From NCBI RefSeq assembly GCF_022835675.1, contig NZ_BQUT01000001.1:305876-369875 (forward strand): 64,000 nt of DNA, written 5' to 3'. Below are positions 8,563-20,431 of this stretch, piece after piece. This DNA comes from Companilactobacillus sp. RD055328. Lineage in GTDB: Bacteria; Bacillota; Bacilli; Lactobacillales; Lactobacillaceae. The translations under genes and the position numbers were made by a program. Below the pieces are notes generated by a model that did not search any database, was not told the DNA's origin, and saw only the letters and a program-made list of their open reading frames with translations. Positions within the stretch are counted from its first letter, which is position 1, and the number at the start of each line of letters is the position of its first letter.

Positions 8563-9966
8563 ATGAGTAAAAAAATTCAAGGTTCTTGTACAACGATCTT
8601 AGTCGGAAAGAAAGCTTCCATCGATGGTTCAACAATGATTTCTAGAAACGATGATGGACATGAAGCTCTTGATCCTCAAAGATTCGTTGTTGTGACACCT
8701 GATCAACAACCACGTAATTACAAATCAGTTATTAGTGGAGTAGAAATCACACTTCCTGACAATCCACTACGTTATACATCAATGCCAAATTCAGTTTTGA
8801 CCAATGGGATTTGGCCGGCCGCAGGTATCAACAGCGATAATGTTGGAATGTCAGCTACTGAAACAATTACTACAAATCCACGTATTCAAGGTCTTGATCC
8901 ATTTGTTGAACAAGGTATCGGTGAAGAAGATATTGTTACCCTTGTACTTCCTTATATTCATAGTGCTAAAGAAGGTGTTAAGCGTTTAGGTTCTCTTCTT
9001 GAAGAGTTCGGAACTTATGAACCTAATGGGATTGCCTTTAATGACGAGAATGAAGTTTGGTGGTTAGAAACAATTGGTGGTCATCACTGGGCTGCTGTTC
9101 GTATCCCGGATGATGCTTATGTAGTAGCACCTAACCGTATGAATATTGACGATTTTGATTTCGATTCAGACGAAACATTATGTTCCGATGGTATGAAAGA
9201 ATTCATCGACTCAAATAATTTGAATCCTGACATAGATGGTTATAACTTACGTCATATATTCGGTAGCGCTTCTATTAAAGATACTGTTTATAACAATCCT
9301 AGAACTTGGTACGGTCAAAAATATTTCAATCCGGAAATGGATTCTGAACCAATGGATCATGACCAACCTTTCATCTGTTATGCCGACAAGAAGATATCAA
9401 TTGAAGACGTTAAATTTGTCTTGAGTTCTCATTTTGAAAACACAGAATATGATCCATATGGTGATGGCACTGAATCTGAAAAAACTTTATTCCGTCCAAT
9501 CGGAATTAATCGTAATCATAATGTACATATTCTACAAATCAGAAATAACGTGCCTGCCGAAATTACAGGTATTCATTGGTTAGCCTATGGTGCTAATACA
9601 TTCAATTCAGTTGTCCCATTCTACTCTAGCGTTGAAGACACCCCTTCAAGTTACAAAGACGCTACCGGTACTTTTGATATGAACAATATGTACTGGTTAA
9701 GTTGTGCCACGGCTTTGTTAGGTGATACTGATTATGACTTCTACGTAGATATGAGAAATACATTTGAACTTGAAGCTATGTCAAAATATCGTCAAATTCA
9801 AAACGAAACTGATGCAGCTTTCATTAAGAGCAATGATATAAATATACTTACTAAAGCTAATCAACAATTGGCAGATGAGTCATTCACTCGTCAAACAGAA
9901 CTATTTGGTAAGATGGTTATTTCAGGATCAGAACGAATGAAACTTAGATATAATATGAATGATTAA
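8563..9966 (+). CDS. C69-family dipeptidase (PepD-type), copy 1
   Basis: The 467-residue protein belongs to peptidase family C69 (PepDA/PepDB of lactobacilli). The N-terminal nucleophile cysteine is in [19 protein letters not shown] (Cys9), so a short propeptide is probably removed to expose it, as in other Ntn hydrolases. Further family blocks include [30 protein letters not shown] and [11 protein letters not shown]. It is expected to act in the cytoplasm on dipeptides imported from casein or other peptides. A TATAAT -10 (8526-8531) and AGGAGG (8548-8553) precede it. A second, clearly paralogous gene lies at 19008-20405. It is monocistronic. Confidence 0.9.
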   Translation: MSKKIQGSCTTILVGKKASIDGSTMISRNDDGHEALDPQRFVVVTPDQQPRNYKSVISGVEITLPDNPLRYTSMPNSVLTNGIWPAAGINSDNVGMSATETITTNPRIQGLDPFVEQGIGEEDIVTLVLPYIHSAKEGVKRLGSLLEEFGTYEPNGIAFNDENEVWWLETIGGHHWAAVRIPDDAYVVAPNRMNIDDFDFDSDETLCSDGMKEFIDSNNLNPDIDGYNLRHIFGSASIKDTVYNNPRTWYGQKYFNPEMDSEPMDHDQPFICYADKKISIEDVKFVLSSHFENTEYDPYGDGTESEKTLFRPIGINRNHNVHILQIRNNVPAEITGIHWLAYGANTFNSVVPFYSSVEDTPSSYKDATGTFDMNNMYWLSCATALLGDTDYDFYVDMRNTFELEAMSKYRQIQNETDAAFIKSNDINILTKANQQLADESFTRQTELFGKMVISGSERMKLRYNMND

Positions 9967-9968
9967 TA

Positions 9969-10008
9969 ATAAAAAGACATGAGATTTAAAATCTTATGTC
10001 TTTTTTAT
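9969..10008 (+). terminator. Terminator after PepD copy 1
   Basis: AAAAAGACATGAGATTT and AATCTTATGTCTTTTTT form a long hairpin with one mismatch and a T run. Confidence 0.9.
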
Positions 10009-10045
10009 TCGTATAAGTTTTATTACTAACAAATTAATAATATAT

Positions 10046-10081
10046 AAAAAAAGCCCTTACCCTAAGGTAAGAACTTTTAGC
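10046..10081 (-). terminator. Terminator of the cold-shock gene
   Basis: Read on the minus strand, AGTTCTTACC and GGTAAGGGCT pair over ten bases with two wobbles, with a TTA-type loop, and are followed by six T residues. Confidence 0.85.
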
Positions 10082-10095
10082 TTTAATTCAAATTA

Positions 10096-10299
10096 TTATT
10101 GAACTTTGTTGATGTTAACAGCTTGTGGTCCACGATCGCTATCTTCAACATCAAATGTAACTTTTTCGCCGTCTTCTAGTGATTTGAAACCATCAGAGTT
10201 GATAGCTGAGAAATGTGCGAATACATCTTTTCCATCTTCTCCAGTAATGAAACCAAATCCTTTATCAGCGTTAAACCATTTAACTGTTCCGTTTTGCAT
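10096..10299 (-). CDS. CspA-family cold-shock protein
   Basis: The 67-residue single cold-shock domain has both nucleic-acid-binding motifs, [11 protein letters not shown] (RNP1) and VFAHFSAI (RNP2). Length and sequence match firmicute Csp RNA chaperones. It binds single-stranded RNA and melts secondary structure. A strong AGGAGG-type site precedes the ATG. The gene has a long untranslated leader, as cspA genes commonly do. Which of the usual several csp paralogs this is cannot be told. Confidence 0.95.
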   Translation of the reverse strand: MQNGTVKWFNADKGFGFITGEDGKDVFAHFSAINSDGFKSLEDGEKVTFDVEDSDRGPQAVNINKVQ

Positions 10300-10431
10300 A
10301 GTGTAAATCCTCCGTAATACATTAAAAATGTACGTTTTTGTCGCAATTAATTATTAATAAGTAAATGTTGAATTAAATAATATGTACAAACTCAAAGTTA
10401 CGTCTCAATATTGATCACTTCTATAAGTATA
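10300..10431 (-). promoter_or_regulatory. cspA promoter and about 120-nt 5' leader
   Basis: On the minus strand a TGC-TATACT extended -10 lies at 10426-10431, placing the transcript start near 10419 and giving roughly 120 bases of AU-rich leader before the ATG. Long structured leaders that change fold with temperature are known for cspA mRNAs. That function here is inference. Confidence 0.6.
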
Positions 10432-10456
10432 GCACGGTTAAGTAAAAAAAGAAAAG

Positions 10457-10494
10457 AAAAACATAATATTATTTTAATATTATTAGTTTTTTAT
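10457..10494 (-). terminator. Probable terminator of the CPBP-type gene
   Basis: On the minus strand, AAAACTAATAATATT and AATAATATTATGTTTT form an AT-only stem followed by T residues. It is weaker than the others in the window because it lacks GC pairs. Confidence 0.55.
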
Positions 10495-10495
10495 C

Positions 10496-11167
10496 TTAGT
10501 TCATTCCTAGCATAGCAATTGCTATCAAAACATAGTCATAAATAATATGAGCCAAGATTCCGCCAAGTAAACTATCAGTTTTTCTCCAGACTATACTAAA
10601 CGGAACTCTAACCAATCCAATAATAACTATCGCATGATACCAATTCCAATCATAGGTTGGAAGATGTAACATTCCAAAAAATACCGAACTTATTATCAAC
10701 GCTATGATCCAAGCATCTCTTCTACTCAATTTTGTATTGGCAAGCCATGTATATATAGGTAATGCTACAGATGCAACAATCAATTCCTCACCTATTAAAG
10801 ATATCCATATAACTAATAAGCTAATTAATATTGAAGTTTTGCTTCCATCAAAAATCGGATTGGCAGAAAACTGCAACCTAAAAACAACGACTCCTATTAC
10901 CATCGCTAATATTGCTAGTCCAAATGCAAGAAAACACATTCGAATTATAGTTTGCCATCCAGTTTTTGTAGGTAACTTGAAAAAATGCTTAAAATTGTTC
11001 CAACCATAAACCGTGATTAGAGAAATCGAACTAGTAATTGGTAACCAAATCCACGGAAAATGCAACCATCCAAATGACAAACCAGACATCCCAATAACAA
11101 TCATTATGGGTACAATCCATAATCGACTAAGTTTTATTTTCTGTTGAATTAGTATTTCATCAAACAT
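10496..11167 (-). CDS. CPBP-family (CAAX/Abi) membrane protein with altered catalytic motif
   Basis: The 223-residue protein has about seven membrane segments and the layout of CPBP intramembrane metalloproteases. Motif 1 is present as GEELIVAS (Glu127-Glu128), but the arginine expected four residues after the second Glu (EExxxR) is alanine here (Ala132). Motif 2 histidine appears in FFGMLHLPTY (His168) and motif 3 in LAHIIYDYVL (His207, Asp211). In lactobacilli this family includes proteins linked to bacteriocin immunity and sorting. The lost arginine may mean altered activity. An 18-bp perfect palindrome overlaps its probable transcription start. It is divergent from glpK. Confidence 0.8.
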   Translation of the reverse strand: MFDEILIQQKIKLSRLWIVPIMIVIGMSGLSFGWLHFPWIWLPITSSISLITVYGWNNFKHFFKLPTKTGWQTIIRMCFLAFGLAILAMVIGVVVFRLQFSANPIFDGSKTSILISLLVIWISLIGEELIVASVALPIYTWLANTKLSRRDAWIIALIISSVFFGMLHLPTYDWNWYHAIVIIGLVRVPFSIVWRKTDSLLGGILAHIIYDYVLIAIAMLGMN

Positions 11168-11220
11168 AATTTACCTCTGATAAAGAATATGTACTGTATA
11201 TTTTACCATTCTTATTTTTC

Positions 11221-11238
11221 ATAACGAATATTCGTTAT
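11221..11238. promoter_or_regulatory. 18-bp perfect palindrome, probable operator of the CPBP gene
   Basis: ATAACGAAT-ATTCGTTAT reads identically on both strands. A TATAAT box on the minus strand (11241-11246) puts the CPBP gene's transcript start inside the palindrome, as for a repressor site. I do not recognise the binding protein. Confidence 0.6.
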
Positions 11239-11374
11239 AAATTATACTATTAATATTCTATTTATCATTTTACAAGTTTTATTTCGTTGTTTTTGACAAA
11301 TAGATTAATAAATTCATAAACCGGTACTTAACGCTTTTCTTATTTTCTATAAACAGATAAACTAATATTTGAAA

Positions 11375-12958
<1,584 letters not shown>

Positions 12959-12974
12959 TTAAAGGAGTATTATA

Positions 12975-14813
12975 ATGACATTTTCACAAAAAAATCGTTC
13001 AGAAGTAATTAATGAATTAAAAAACACTCAACTTGACTTATTAGTAATCGGAGGTGGAATTACTGGTGCCGGTGTTGCTCTTCAATCTGCCGCTTCGGGA
13101 ATTAAAACAGGTTTGATTGAAATGCAAGATTTCGCCGAAGGAACTAGTTCACGTTCAACTAAATTAGTTCACGGTGGTATCCGTTATCTAAAAAACTTTG
13201 ACGTTGGTGTTGTTGCAGATACTGTTACCGAACGTGCCGTTGTTCAAGGAATTGCTCCACATATTCCACGTCCGTTCCCAATGATTCTTCCTATATATAA
13301 CGAGCCCGGACAAACTTTTGATATGTTCAGTGTCAAAATTGCCATGGACTTATATGACCGTCTGGCAGGTGTTGAAGGTAGTCAGTATGCTAACTATACT
13401 ATTTCACGCGATGAACTTTTACAAAGAGAACCAGGTATTAGAAGTGAAAACCTTGAAGGTGCCGGTGTCTACCTAGACTTCGTCAACAATGATTCTCGTT
13501 TAGTTATTGAAAACATTAAAGAAGCTGATGAACTTGGTGGCTTAATTGCTAGTCACGTTCAAGCAATTGGTGTGACTCATGATGATAATGATCAAATCAA
13601 CGGAGTAATTGTCAAAGATAATTTAACTGGTGAAGAATTCACAATCAAAACAAAACTAGTTATTAATACAACTGGACCATGGGTTGATAAACTATTAGGA
13701 CTCGACAAAAAGAATGGTCAAGGTGTCGAATTACGTCCAACTAAAGGTGTTCACTTAGTTGTTGACGAATCAGTTCTTAAAGTTCCACAACCAACATATT
13801 CAGATACTGGTATGGATGATGGCCGTATGTTCTTCGTTGTTCCTCGCGAAGGAAAAACTTACTTCGGTACAACTGATACTGACTTTACTGGTGATTATAA
13901 ACATCCAATGGTTGAACAGCCAGATGTTGACTACTTACTAAAAGCTGTTAACAACCGTTTCCCTGATGCTAATATCACACTTGATGATGTTGAAGCTTCT
14001 TGGGTTGGACTTCGTCCACTAATCTCTAACAATAGTAGTTCTGATTATAATGGTGGAACTTCAAATGTTGGTAAAGTTTCAGATGCTAGTTTTGATAATT
14101 TAATCAAAGTTGTTGATGAATACGAAAACAAAAAAGCTAGTCGTTCAGATGTCGAAAGATCAATTAGTGACCTACAAACAGCTCATGGTGAAGCTGAATT
14201 GAAACCTTCACAAGTATCTCGTGGTTCACAATTGGATGTTGGTGATGACGGATTAATTACTTTATCAGGTGGTAAAATCACTGACTATCGTAAAATGGCA
14301 GCTGGTGCATTAGCATTAATTAGAAAAACTTTAAAAGAGAAATTCAATCAAACTGTTAAAGAAATAGATTCTAAGAAACTTCAAGTATCTGGTGGTCACT
14401 TCGATCCAACTAATGTAGAAGATACTATAACTTTCTATACTAAGATCGGAATTGATAAAGGTATTCCAGCTGAAGATGCAAAATATTTAGCTAACCGTTA
14501 CGGATCAAATACTGGTCGTGTTATTTCTTACATTACTGAAGTTAATGGGCAAGCTGCTCCTGGATTGTCACTTGCTGAAACAATCAGTTTACATTACTCA
14601 ATAAATGAAGAAATCGTAATTACTCCAGTTGATTATCTTCTACGTCGTACTAACCACATTTTATTCCATTCAGATACTTTAGATTCAATCAAAGAACCTG
14701 TTGTTAATGAAATGGCTAAAATTTTAGGTTGGGATAACGCTGAAAAAGAAGCTCAATTAGCTAACTTGAATCAAGTTATTGCTGAATCAAGATTGGAACA
14801 TCTAAAAAAATAA
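12975..14813 (+). CDS. glpO: Alpha-glycerophosphate oxidase (FAD-dependent)
   Basis: The 612-residue protein oxidises glycerol 3-phosphate to dihydroxyacetone phosphate, passing electrons to O2 to form H2O2. The FAD Rossmann motif is LLVIGGGITGAGVAL (about 22-36), followed by the family signature GTSSRSTKLVHGGIRYLKNF. An extra segment of about 50 residues (roughly 350-405, SSSDYNGGTSNVG...DVERSI) distinguishes streptococcal/lactobacillar GlpO from shorter GlpD dehydrogenases, which supports the oxidase call. It lies 16 bases after glpK and 21 before glpF, all on one transcript. Activity implies aerobic glycerol use with peroxide release. Confidence 0.93.
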   Translation: MTFSQKNRSEVINELKNTQLDLLVIGGGITGAGVALQSAASGIKTGLIEMQDFAEGTSSRSTKLVHGGIRYLKNFDVGVVADTVTERAVVQGIAPHIPRPFPMILPIYNEPGQTFDMFSVKIAMDLYDRLAGVEGSQYANYTISRDELLQREPGIRSENLEGAGVYLDFVNNDSRLVIENIKEADELGGLIASHVQAIGVTHDDNDQINGVIVKDNLTGEEFTIKTKLVINTTGPWVDKLLGLDKKNGQGVELRPTKGVHLVVDESVLKVPQPTYSDTGMDDGRMFFVVPREGKTYFGTTDTDFTGDYKHPMVEQPDVDYLLKAVNNRFPDANITLDDVEASWVGLRPLISNNSSSDYNGGTSNVGKVSDASFDNLIKVVDEYENKKASRSDVERSISDLQTAHGEAELKPSQVSRGSQLDVGDDGLITLSGGKITDYRKMAAGALALIRKTLKEKFNQTVKEIDSKKLQVSGGHFDPTNVEDTITFYTKIGIDKGIPAEDAKYLANRYGSNTGRVISYITEVNGQAAPGLSLAETISLHYSINEEIVITPVDYLLRRTNHILFHSDTLDSIKEPVVNEMAKILGWDNAEKEAQLANLNQVIAESRLEHLKK

Positions 14814-14834
14814 CTCACAAAGAGGAGATGAATT

Positions 14835-15548
14835 ATGAGTAACCTACTAATTAGTGAAACAATTGGCACGGCAATCTTAGTACTCTTAGGTGACGGTGTT
14901 GTAGCCGGAGTATCACTAAAAAAATCAAAATCTGAAGGTGCTGGCTGGGTAGCAATTACCCTTGGTTGGGGATTTGCTGTTGCAATGGCTGTCTATATTG
15001 GAGTTAACTTGTTCCATGGACCAGCTCATTTCAACCCCGCAGTAACGCTTGGTATGGCAATGGCAGGAATGTTTCCTTGGAGTGATGTTATGCCAGTTAT
15101 TATTGCCCAAATGATTGGTGCCTTCATCGGTGCAATACTCGTTTGGATACAATATTTCCCTCATTGGAAAGATACCAAAGACCAAGCTGCTATCTTAGGA
15201 ACTTTTGCTACTGGACCTGCAATCCGTTCTTATGGTGCTAACTTGATGTCAGAAATTATTGGTACATTTGTCTTGGTTTATACCATAATGGCCATTGGAC
15301 AAGGAAATATTGCTGATGGTTTGAATCCTTTAATTGTTGGTACACTAATCATCGCAATCGGACTTTCACTTGGTGGAACAACTGGATATGCTATTAATCC
15401 AGCTCGAGACCTAGGTCCAAGACTTGCTCATGCAGTCTTACCAATAGCTAACAAAGGAAAATCTGACTGGGCTTATAGTTGGGTTCCCGTTGTTGGACCA
15501 ATGATTGGTGGAGCATTAGCAGCCGGACTATTCTTAATGTTCAAATAA
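14835..15548 (+). CDS. glpF: Glycerol uptake facilitator
   Basis: The 237-residue six-helix MIP channel has NPA boxes HFNPAVTLGMAM (67-69) and INPARDLGPRLAHA near residue 190. The Asp after the second box (NPARD) is the mark of glycerol-conducting members, in contrast to NPARS in the aquaporin at 7228. It lets glycerol diffuse into the cell, where GlpK traps it. It ends the glp operon at a strong terminator. Confidence 0.96.
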   Translation: MSNLLISETIGTAILVLLGDGVVAGVSLKKSKSEGAGWVAITLGWGFAVAMAVYIGVNLFHGPAHFNPAVTLGMAMAGMFPWSDVMPVIIAQMIGAFIGAILVWIQYFPHWKDTKDQAAILGTFATGPAIRSYGANLMSEIIGTFVLVYTIMAIGQGNIADGLNPLIVGTLIIAIGLSLGGTTGYAINPARDLGPRLAHAVLPIANKGKSDWAYSWVPVVGPMIGGALAAGLFLMFK

Positions 15549-15550
15549 AA

Positions 15551-15589
15551 GCACAAAAAAAGCGGCGAGAAATCGTCGCTTTTTTGTAT
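15551..15589 (+). terminator. Terminator of the glp operon
   Basis: AAAAAAGCGGCGA and TCGTCGCTTTTTT form a GC-rich stem with a GAAA tetraloop and flanking A/T runs; it may also stop the convergent UvrA-like gene. Confidence 0.93.
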
Positions 15590-15595
15590 GCAAAC

Positions 15596-17845
15596 TTATT
15601 TAATGAATTCACGGAGATATTTGGCAGTGTATGAATTATTATCATCAATAAAATCAACTGGATATCCTTGATATAATAATTTCCCGCCTTGAGCCCCACC
15701 TTTAGGTCCCAAATCAATTATCCAATCAGATTGACTGATAATTGATAAATTATGTTCAAGCACAATCAGAGTATTGTCATCATTAATTAATTCATGGAAC
15801 AAATTAATTAAGTTATCAATATCAGATTCATGTAATCCTGTGCTGGGCTCATCCAAAATAATTATTTGAGATATTTTTTTAGATAACATCTGTGATATTT
15901 TTAATCTTTGTAATTCACCACCAGAAAAAGTATCTAAAGTTTGCCCCAATTTAATGTAATCTAAACTAGCACTCACTGTTGCGGTCAATACGTTCTTAAT
16001 TATTTGATTATCATCAAAAAAATCTAAAGCTTCACTAACCGTTAAATTTAAGACTTCACTTATGTTCTTACCGTTATATGTATAAGTCAAAGTTGTATCA
16101 TTGAATTTTTTACCATGACATTTTTCGCATACTTGTACGGAATCACCTAAATAAGCCAAATCAAGTTTCACATATCCCTTACCTTTACACTCTGAACAAG
16201 CTCCTTTACCGGAATTAGAAAACATAGCAATCGGTATATCATTTTTTGCACTGAATAATTTTTTGATTTCATTAAAAATATTCAAATATGTAGCCAAATT
16301 AGAACGACTACTTGCATGTGGCAAGCTTTGATCAAGAACACTCACTTCGGAATACTTTTTGGTAAAAAGTTGTCTAATTAATGTACTTTTCCCTGATCCA
16401 GCCACGCCAGTTACTAAAGTTAATGCGTTCTTAGGAATTTTAATAGAAATATTTTTGATGTTATTTTTCGAGACGTTATCTAATGTATAAAAATCGACAA
16501 ATTTCTTTTTGTCATTATTAAGATAATGTTGCTTCGTCAAAGCCCGGCCGGTAACTGTATCAGACTTCAATAATTCTTTATACGCTCCTTGAAAGGTGAC
16601 GTTTCCACCTTCTGTTCCCGCACCCTCACCAAAATTTATTATTTCGTCAGCTACAGCAATCATATCTGGGTCATGATCAACAAATAAAATAGAATTACCT
16701 TTGTCTCTTAATTGACGAAAAATATTATTTATACCTGTTATATCATGAGGATGTAATCCAACACTCGGTTCATCGAAAATGTACAAAACATCAGTTAACG
16801 CGTTATTTAAGTATTTAGTCAATTTGATTCGTTGGGACTCTCCTCCTGACAATGTACTAGTAGCACGATTCAGAGTTAAATAATCTAAGCCAACTGTTCT
16901 TAATGTTTGCAACTTCATTTTCAAATCATCTGTAATAATTTTTACATCATTATTAGAGATTTTGTTTATAAATTCTAAAAGTTCTGTAATTTGTATTTCA
17001 CAGCAGTCAGCAATTGATTTTGATTCTATTTTTGAGCTTAGAACTTCATCATTTAATCTAGTTCCATTACAGCTTGGGCAAACTTTTACATCTAGTATTT
17101 TGTTTAAATCTTTCTTATATTTACCAGAATCCACATTAATGAAGCTTTCAGTTATTCGAGGAATAACACCAAAATATTCTGCAGTTTTGTGCCATTGATT
17201 ACTAGGATTCTTAGGCTTTACTTTTGGAGAATACAAAAGCATTTGTAATTCATCTTTTGAGTATTCTGAAATTTTTTTGTTATTATCAAAATATCCAGAC
17301 TCAGTATATCTAGTTAGTCGCCAACCTTTCTTCTGAAAAGTTGGAAATTGAATAGCACCTTCATTAAGAGACTTGTTAACATCTAATAACTTATCAAGAT
17401 TAATATTCTTAATCTCACCAAGACCATTACATTGAGTACACATCCCTTCTGGATTGTTGAAAGAATACTTCATAGAGAAGCCAATAAATGGTTTGGCCAT
17501 CCTAGAATATAACAAACGTAAACTTGAATAAATGTCAGTAATTGTACCTACAGTAGAACGTGGATTACCTTGGATTCTTTTTTGATTAATAACAAGTGAA
17601 ACTGGCAAATTTGAAATTGAATCCACTAGCGGTTTGGGATATTTAGGAAGAATATTTTGAATAAAACTTGAGTAATTCTCGTTTAATAACCGTTGCGATT
17701 CGCTAGCAATCGTATCAAAAACTAAAGAAGACTTTCCCGATCCAGAAATTCCTGTTACTGCAACAATCTTATGTTTAGGAATATCTACTGAAACATTCTT
17801 GAGATTATTATTCGTTGCATTATCGATACTAATAACATCTTGCAT
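15596..17845 (-). CDS. Short UvrA-like ABC ATPase (UvrA2/DrrC type)
   Basis: The 749-residue protein has two ABC ATPase halves: Walker [10 protein letters not shown] (32-40) and GVAGSGKST, signatures [11 protein letters not shown] and [11 protein letters not shown], each followed by a DEPS(V/T)GLH Walker B. Cys-x2-Cys pairs of the zinc modules are visible ([25 protein letters not shown] and CEKCHGKK). Canonical UvrA is about 940-950 residues; the shortfall fits UvrA2-class proteins, which lack the UvrB-interaction region and have been tied to drug or DNA-adduct tolerance rather than normal excision repair. I infer an accessory role. It is followed upstream by an alcohol dehydrogenase gene 18 bases away, so both may be cotranscribed. 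Confidence 0.88.
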   Translation of the reverse strand: MQDVISIDNATNNNLKNVSVDIPKHKIVAVTGISGSGKSSLVFDTIASESQRLLNENYSSFIQNILPKYPKPLVDSISNLPVSLVINQKRIQGNPRSTVGTITDIYSSLRLLYSRMAKPFIGFSMKYSFNNPEGMCTQCNGLGEIKNINLDKLLDVNKSLNEGAIQFPTFQKKGWRLTRYTESGYFDNNKKISEYSKDELQMLLYSPKVKPKNPSNQWHKTAEYFGVIPRITESFINVDSGKYKKDLNKILDVKVCPSCNGTRLNDEVLSSKIESKSIADCCEIQITELLEFINKISNNDVKIITDDLKMKLQTLRTVGLDYLTLNRATSTLSGGESQRIKLTKYLNNALTDVLYIFDEPSVGLHPHDITGINNIFRQLRDKGNSILFVDHDPDMIAVADEIINFGEGAGTEGGNVTFQGAYKELLKSDTVTGRALTKQHYLNNDKKKFVDFYTLDNVSKNNIKNISIKIPKNALTLVTGVAGSGKSTLIRQLFTKKYSEVSVLDQSLPHASSRSNLATYLNIFNEIKKLFSAKNDIPIAMFSNSGKGACSECKGKGYVKLDLAYLGDSVQVCEKCHGKKFNDTTLTYTYNGKNISEVLNLTVSEALDFFDDNQIIKNVLTATVSASLDYIKLGQTLDTFSGGELQRLKISQMLSKKISQIIILDEPSTGLHESDIDNLINLFHELINDDNTLIVLEHNLSIISQSDWIIDLGPKGGAQGGKLLYQGYPVDFIDDNNSYTAKYLREFIK

Positions 17846-17863
17846 TGTTTATTAAACCTCCTT

Positions 17864-18901
17864 TTATTCACTAACAATTACTAATGACTTAATCGCTTTT
17901 CTTTCATCCATAGCTTTATATCCATCTTCAATATGATCTAAATCAAATCTTTGTGTGAATACTTTACCTGGATTTATTTTTTTGCTTAGTACGGCATCTA
18001 ACAATGTTTTTTTGTCGTGATTTGTAACCGCCGCAATTCCTCCACGTAGTCCAACATTAGTTCCAAATAACTTATTAGTGTTCATTTCCGCTGTTTGAGG
18101 AATTCCAACACGACCCACTACCGCTCCTGGACGAGCAACTTGTGTAGCTGTTGCAACTGATTGTTCAGTACCGACACATTCAAGCACAGCATCAGCTCCA
18201 GTTCCATCCGTTAAAGCCAAAACATCTTTGACTGCTTCATCTCCACGAGTTTCAACGATATCAGTAGCACCGAATTCTTTAGCTAGTTTTTGTCGATCTT
18301 CATGTCGACTCATAGCAATAATTCTTTTAGCACCTAACAACTTAGCTGCTATAATTCCACACAAACCAACAGCACCGTCACCCATAACAACTACTGTATC
18401 TTTAGCTTTAACTTCAGCCGTAAACGCAGCATGATACCCCGTTGCCATAACATCAGATAGTGTTAATAAGTTATTCAACATTTCATCTGAATAATCCTCC
18501 GGCTTCCCAGGTATTTTAACTAGACCCCAGTTAGCATTATCATAACGAAGATATTCCGCTTGATAAGCATTATCTTGTCGTTCATGGTTGAAACAATCAC
18601 CATCAAATCCAGCTAAACAAGCTGCACAGTGTCCACAGCCTTGAGTGAAAGGAACTATAACAAAGTCTCCTACTTTGATATCTGTAACATCATCACCAAC
18701 TTGATCAACAATTCCAATAGCCTCATGACCTGTTTGTGAATTAGCTGTTTTTTTCGAAATCCCGCGATACCACCATAAATCAGAGCCACAAACACATGCT
18801 CTCAATACCTTAACAATAGCTTGCGTTGATTTTTTGATCTCTGGCTTTGGTAGTTCTTTAACTTCAATTTTTCCTGGTTCAATAAATACAGTTGCTTTCA
18901 T
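17864..18901 (-). CDS. Zinc-dependent medium-chain alcohol dehydrogenase
   Basis: The start is set at 18901 (MKATVFIEPGKIEVKELP), preceded by GGAG at suitable spacing; the frame runs 13 codons further without a ribosome site. This gives 345 residues. Catalytic-zinc residues are visible as CVCGSDLWWYRG and GHEAIG, the structural-zinc cysteines as CGHCAACLAGFDGDC, and the nucleotide-binding motif as GDGAVGLCG. The pattern resembles threonine/sorbitol-dehydrogenase-like and broad alcohol dehydrogenases. The substrate cannot be named. It lies head-to-head with PepD copy 2. Confidence 0.88.
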   Translation of the reverse strand: MKATVFIEPGKIEVKELPKPEIKKSTQAIVKVLRACVCGSDLWWYRGISKKTANSQTGHEAIGIVDQVGDDVTDIKVGDFVIVPFTQGCGHCAACLAGFDGDCFNHERQDNAYQAEYLRYDNANWGLVKIPGKPEDYSDEMLNNLLTLSDVMATGYHAAFTAEVKAKDTVVVMGDGAVGLCGIIAAKLLGAKRIIAMSRHEDRQKLAKEFGATDIVETRGDEAVKDVLALTDGTGADAVLECVGTEQSVATATQVARPGAVVGRVGIPQTAEMNTNKLFGTNVGLRGGIAAVTNHDKKTLLDAVLSKKINPGKVFTQRFDLDHIEDGYKAMDERKAIKSLVIVSE

Positions 18902-19007
18902 ATTATTCATCTCCATTTCAGTATATAGATGATTATACACTCAACTAAAAGACAACGCTTACCATTAAGGTATATAATGAACTCAACAAAAATCACAGGA
19001 GGACATT

Positions 19008-20405
19008 ATGAGTAAACTCGCTTGTACAACATTGTTAGTTGGTAAAAACGCATCAATGGATAATTCAACATTAGTTGGAAGAAATGAAGATGCAGGTGGC
19101 GCAATTAATCCTAAAAAATTTATGGTGATTACACCAGACAAACAACCTCGACACTATCAGGCTAAAGAAACAAAATTTGCCATCGACTTATTGGATGAAC
19201 CTCTACGATATACTTCAACACCAGATGCCAATGATGAGTATGGAATCTATGCAGAATCTGGAATTAATTCAGCAAATGTTGCCATGAGTGCTTCTGAAAC
19301 TATCACAACTAATTCAAGAATTCTGGGAATTGATCCTTTCGTTCCGAATGGAATCGGCGAAGAAGATATTGTTACTATCGTCCTTCCTTATATTACTTCA
19401 GCAAAAGCTGGCGTTTTAAGAATGGGAGAATTACTTACTAAATATGGTACCTATGAATCTAACGGAATAATTTTTTCTGACAAAAATGACATTTGGTATA
19501 TGGAAACATTAGGCGGACATCATTGGGCTGCCGTAAAAATTCCAGATGATGCTTATGTGATTGCACCTAACAGATTAAATATTGATGACTTCGATTTTGA
19601 TTCTGATGAATATCTATGTTCGAGTGATTTGAAAGAATTCATTGATACTAATAATTTGAATCCTGATATCGACGGTTACAATCTTCGTCATATTTTTGGT
19701 AGTTCAACAATTAAAGATACACGATACAATAATCCTCGTGCTTGGTACGTACAAAAGTTATTCAATCCAGAAATGGATAATGATCCAAGAGATTATGAAC
19801 TACCCTTCATCTGTCGAGCAAACAAAAAGATTAGTATTGAAGACATTAAATTTGCTCTTAGTTCACACTTTGAGAATACAGATTATGATGTATATGGAAA
19901 TGGAACCGATGCTGACAAGAAATCTTTTCGTCCAATCGGCATTAACCGCAATCAAGAAACTCACATACTTCAAATTAGAAATGACGTTTCTGATGAAATC
20001 GCTGGAATTCATTGGTTAGCATATGGTCCAAATACATTTAACGCATTAGTTCCTTTCTACTCAAATGTTAATGAAGTTCCAACAAGCTATCAAAACACAA
20101 AGTCCAACTTAACTCTAGATAATACTTACTGGTTGAACCGTATAATCAGTTTGTTAGGTGACTACGATTATGAACTTTATAGCAACTTAGAAGATACATT
20201 TGATCAAAAAGTTATGTCAGAATGTAAGAATCTTCAATTAAATTCTGATCAAAAAGCCATTAAGTCTGATAACATTCAAAACTATTTAGCTACAATTAAT
20301 GAACAATACGCACAGATTAATTGGAAACATACCATCGAGCTACTAGATTCAATGGTTAAATCAGGTTCAGAAAAAATGAAATTACGATTTTCATTAGGGG
20401 ACTAA
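19008..20405 (+). CDS. C69-family dipeptidase (PepD-type), copy 2
   Basis: The 465-residue paralog of the dipeptidase at 8563 shares long near-identical blocks such as [15 protein letters not shown] and FRPIGINRN. The nucleophile is Cys6 in LACTTLLVGKNASMDNSTL, so the propeptide is shorter than in copy 1. A TATAAT box at 18973-18978 and AGGAGG site precede the ATG. Expected to be a cytoplasmic dipeptidase; the two copies may differ in specificity. The GIY-YIG-like gene starts 26 bases after its stop with no terminator between. Confidence 0.9.
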   Translation: MSKLACTTLLVGKNASMDNSTLVGRNEDAGGAINPKKFMVITPDKQPRHYQAKETKFAIDLLDEPLRYTSTPDANDEYGIYAESGINSANVAMSASETITTNSRILGIDPFVPNGIGEEDIVTIVLPYITSAKAGVLRMGELLTKYGTYESNGIIFSDKNDIWYMETLGGHHWAAVKIPDDAYVIAPNRLNIDDFDFDSDEYLCSSDLKEFIDTNNLNPDIDGYNLRHIFGSSTIKDTRYNNPRAWYVQKLFNPEMDNDPRDYELPFICRANKKISIEDIKFALSSHFENTDYDVYGNGTDADKKSFRPIGINRNQETHILQIRNDVSDEIAGIHWLAYGPNTFNALVPFYSNVNEVPTSYQNTKSNLTLDNTYWLNRIISLLGDYDYELYSNLEDTFDQKVMSECKNLQLNSDQKAIKSDNIQNYLATINEQYAQINWKHTIELLDSMVKSGSEKMKLRFSLGD

Positions 20406-20431
20406 AAAATTTAATACTGGGGTAATTAAAT

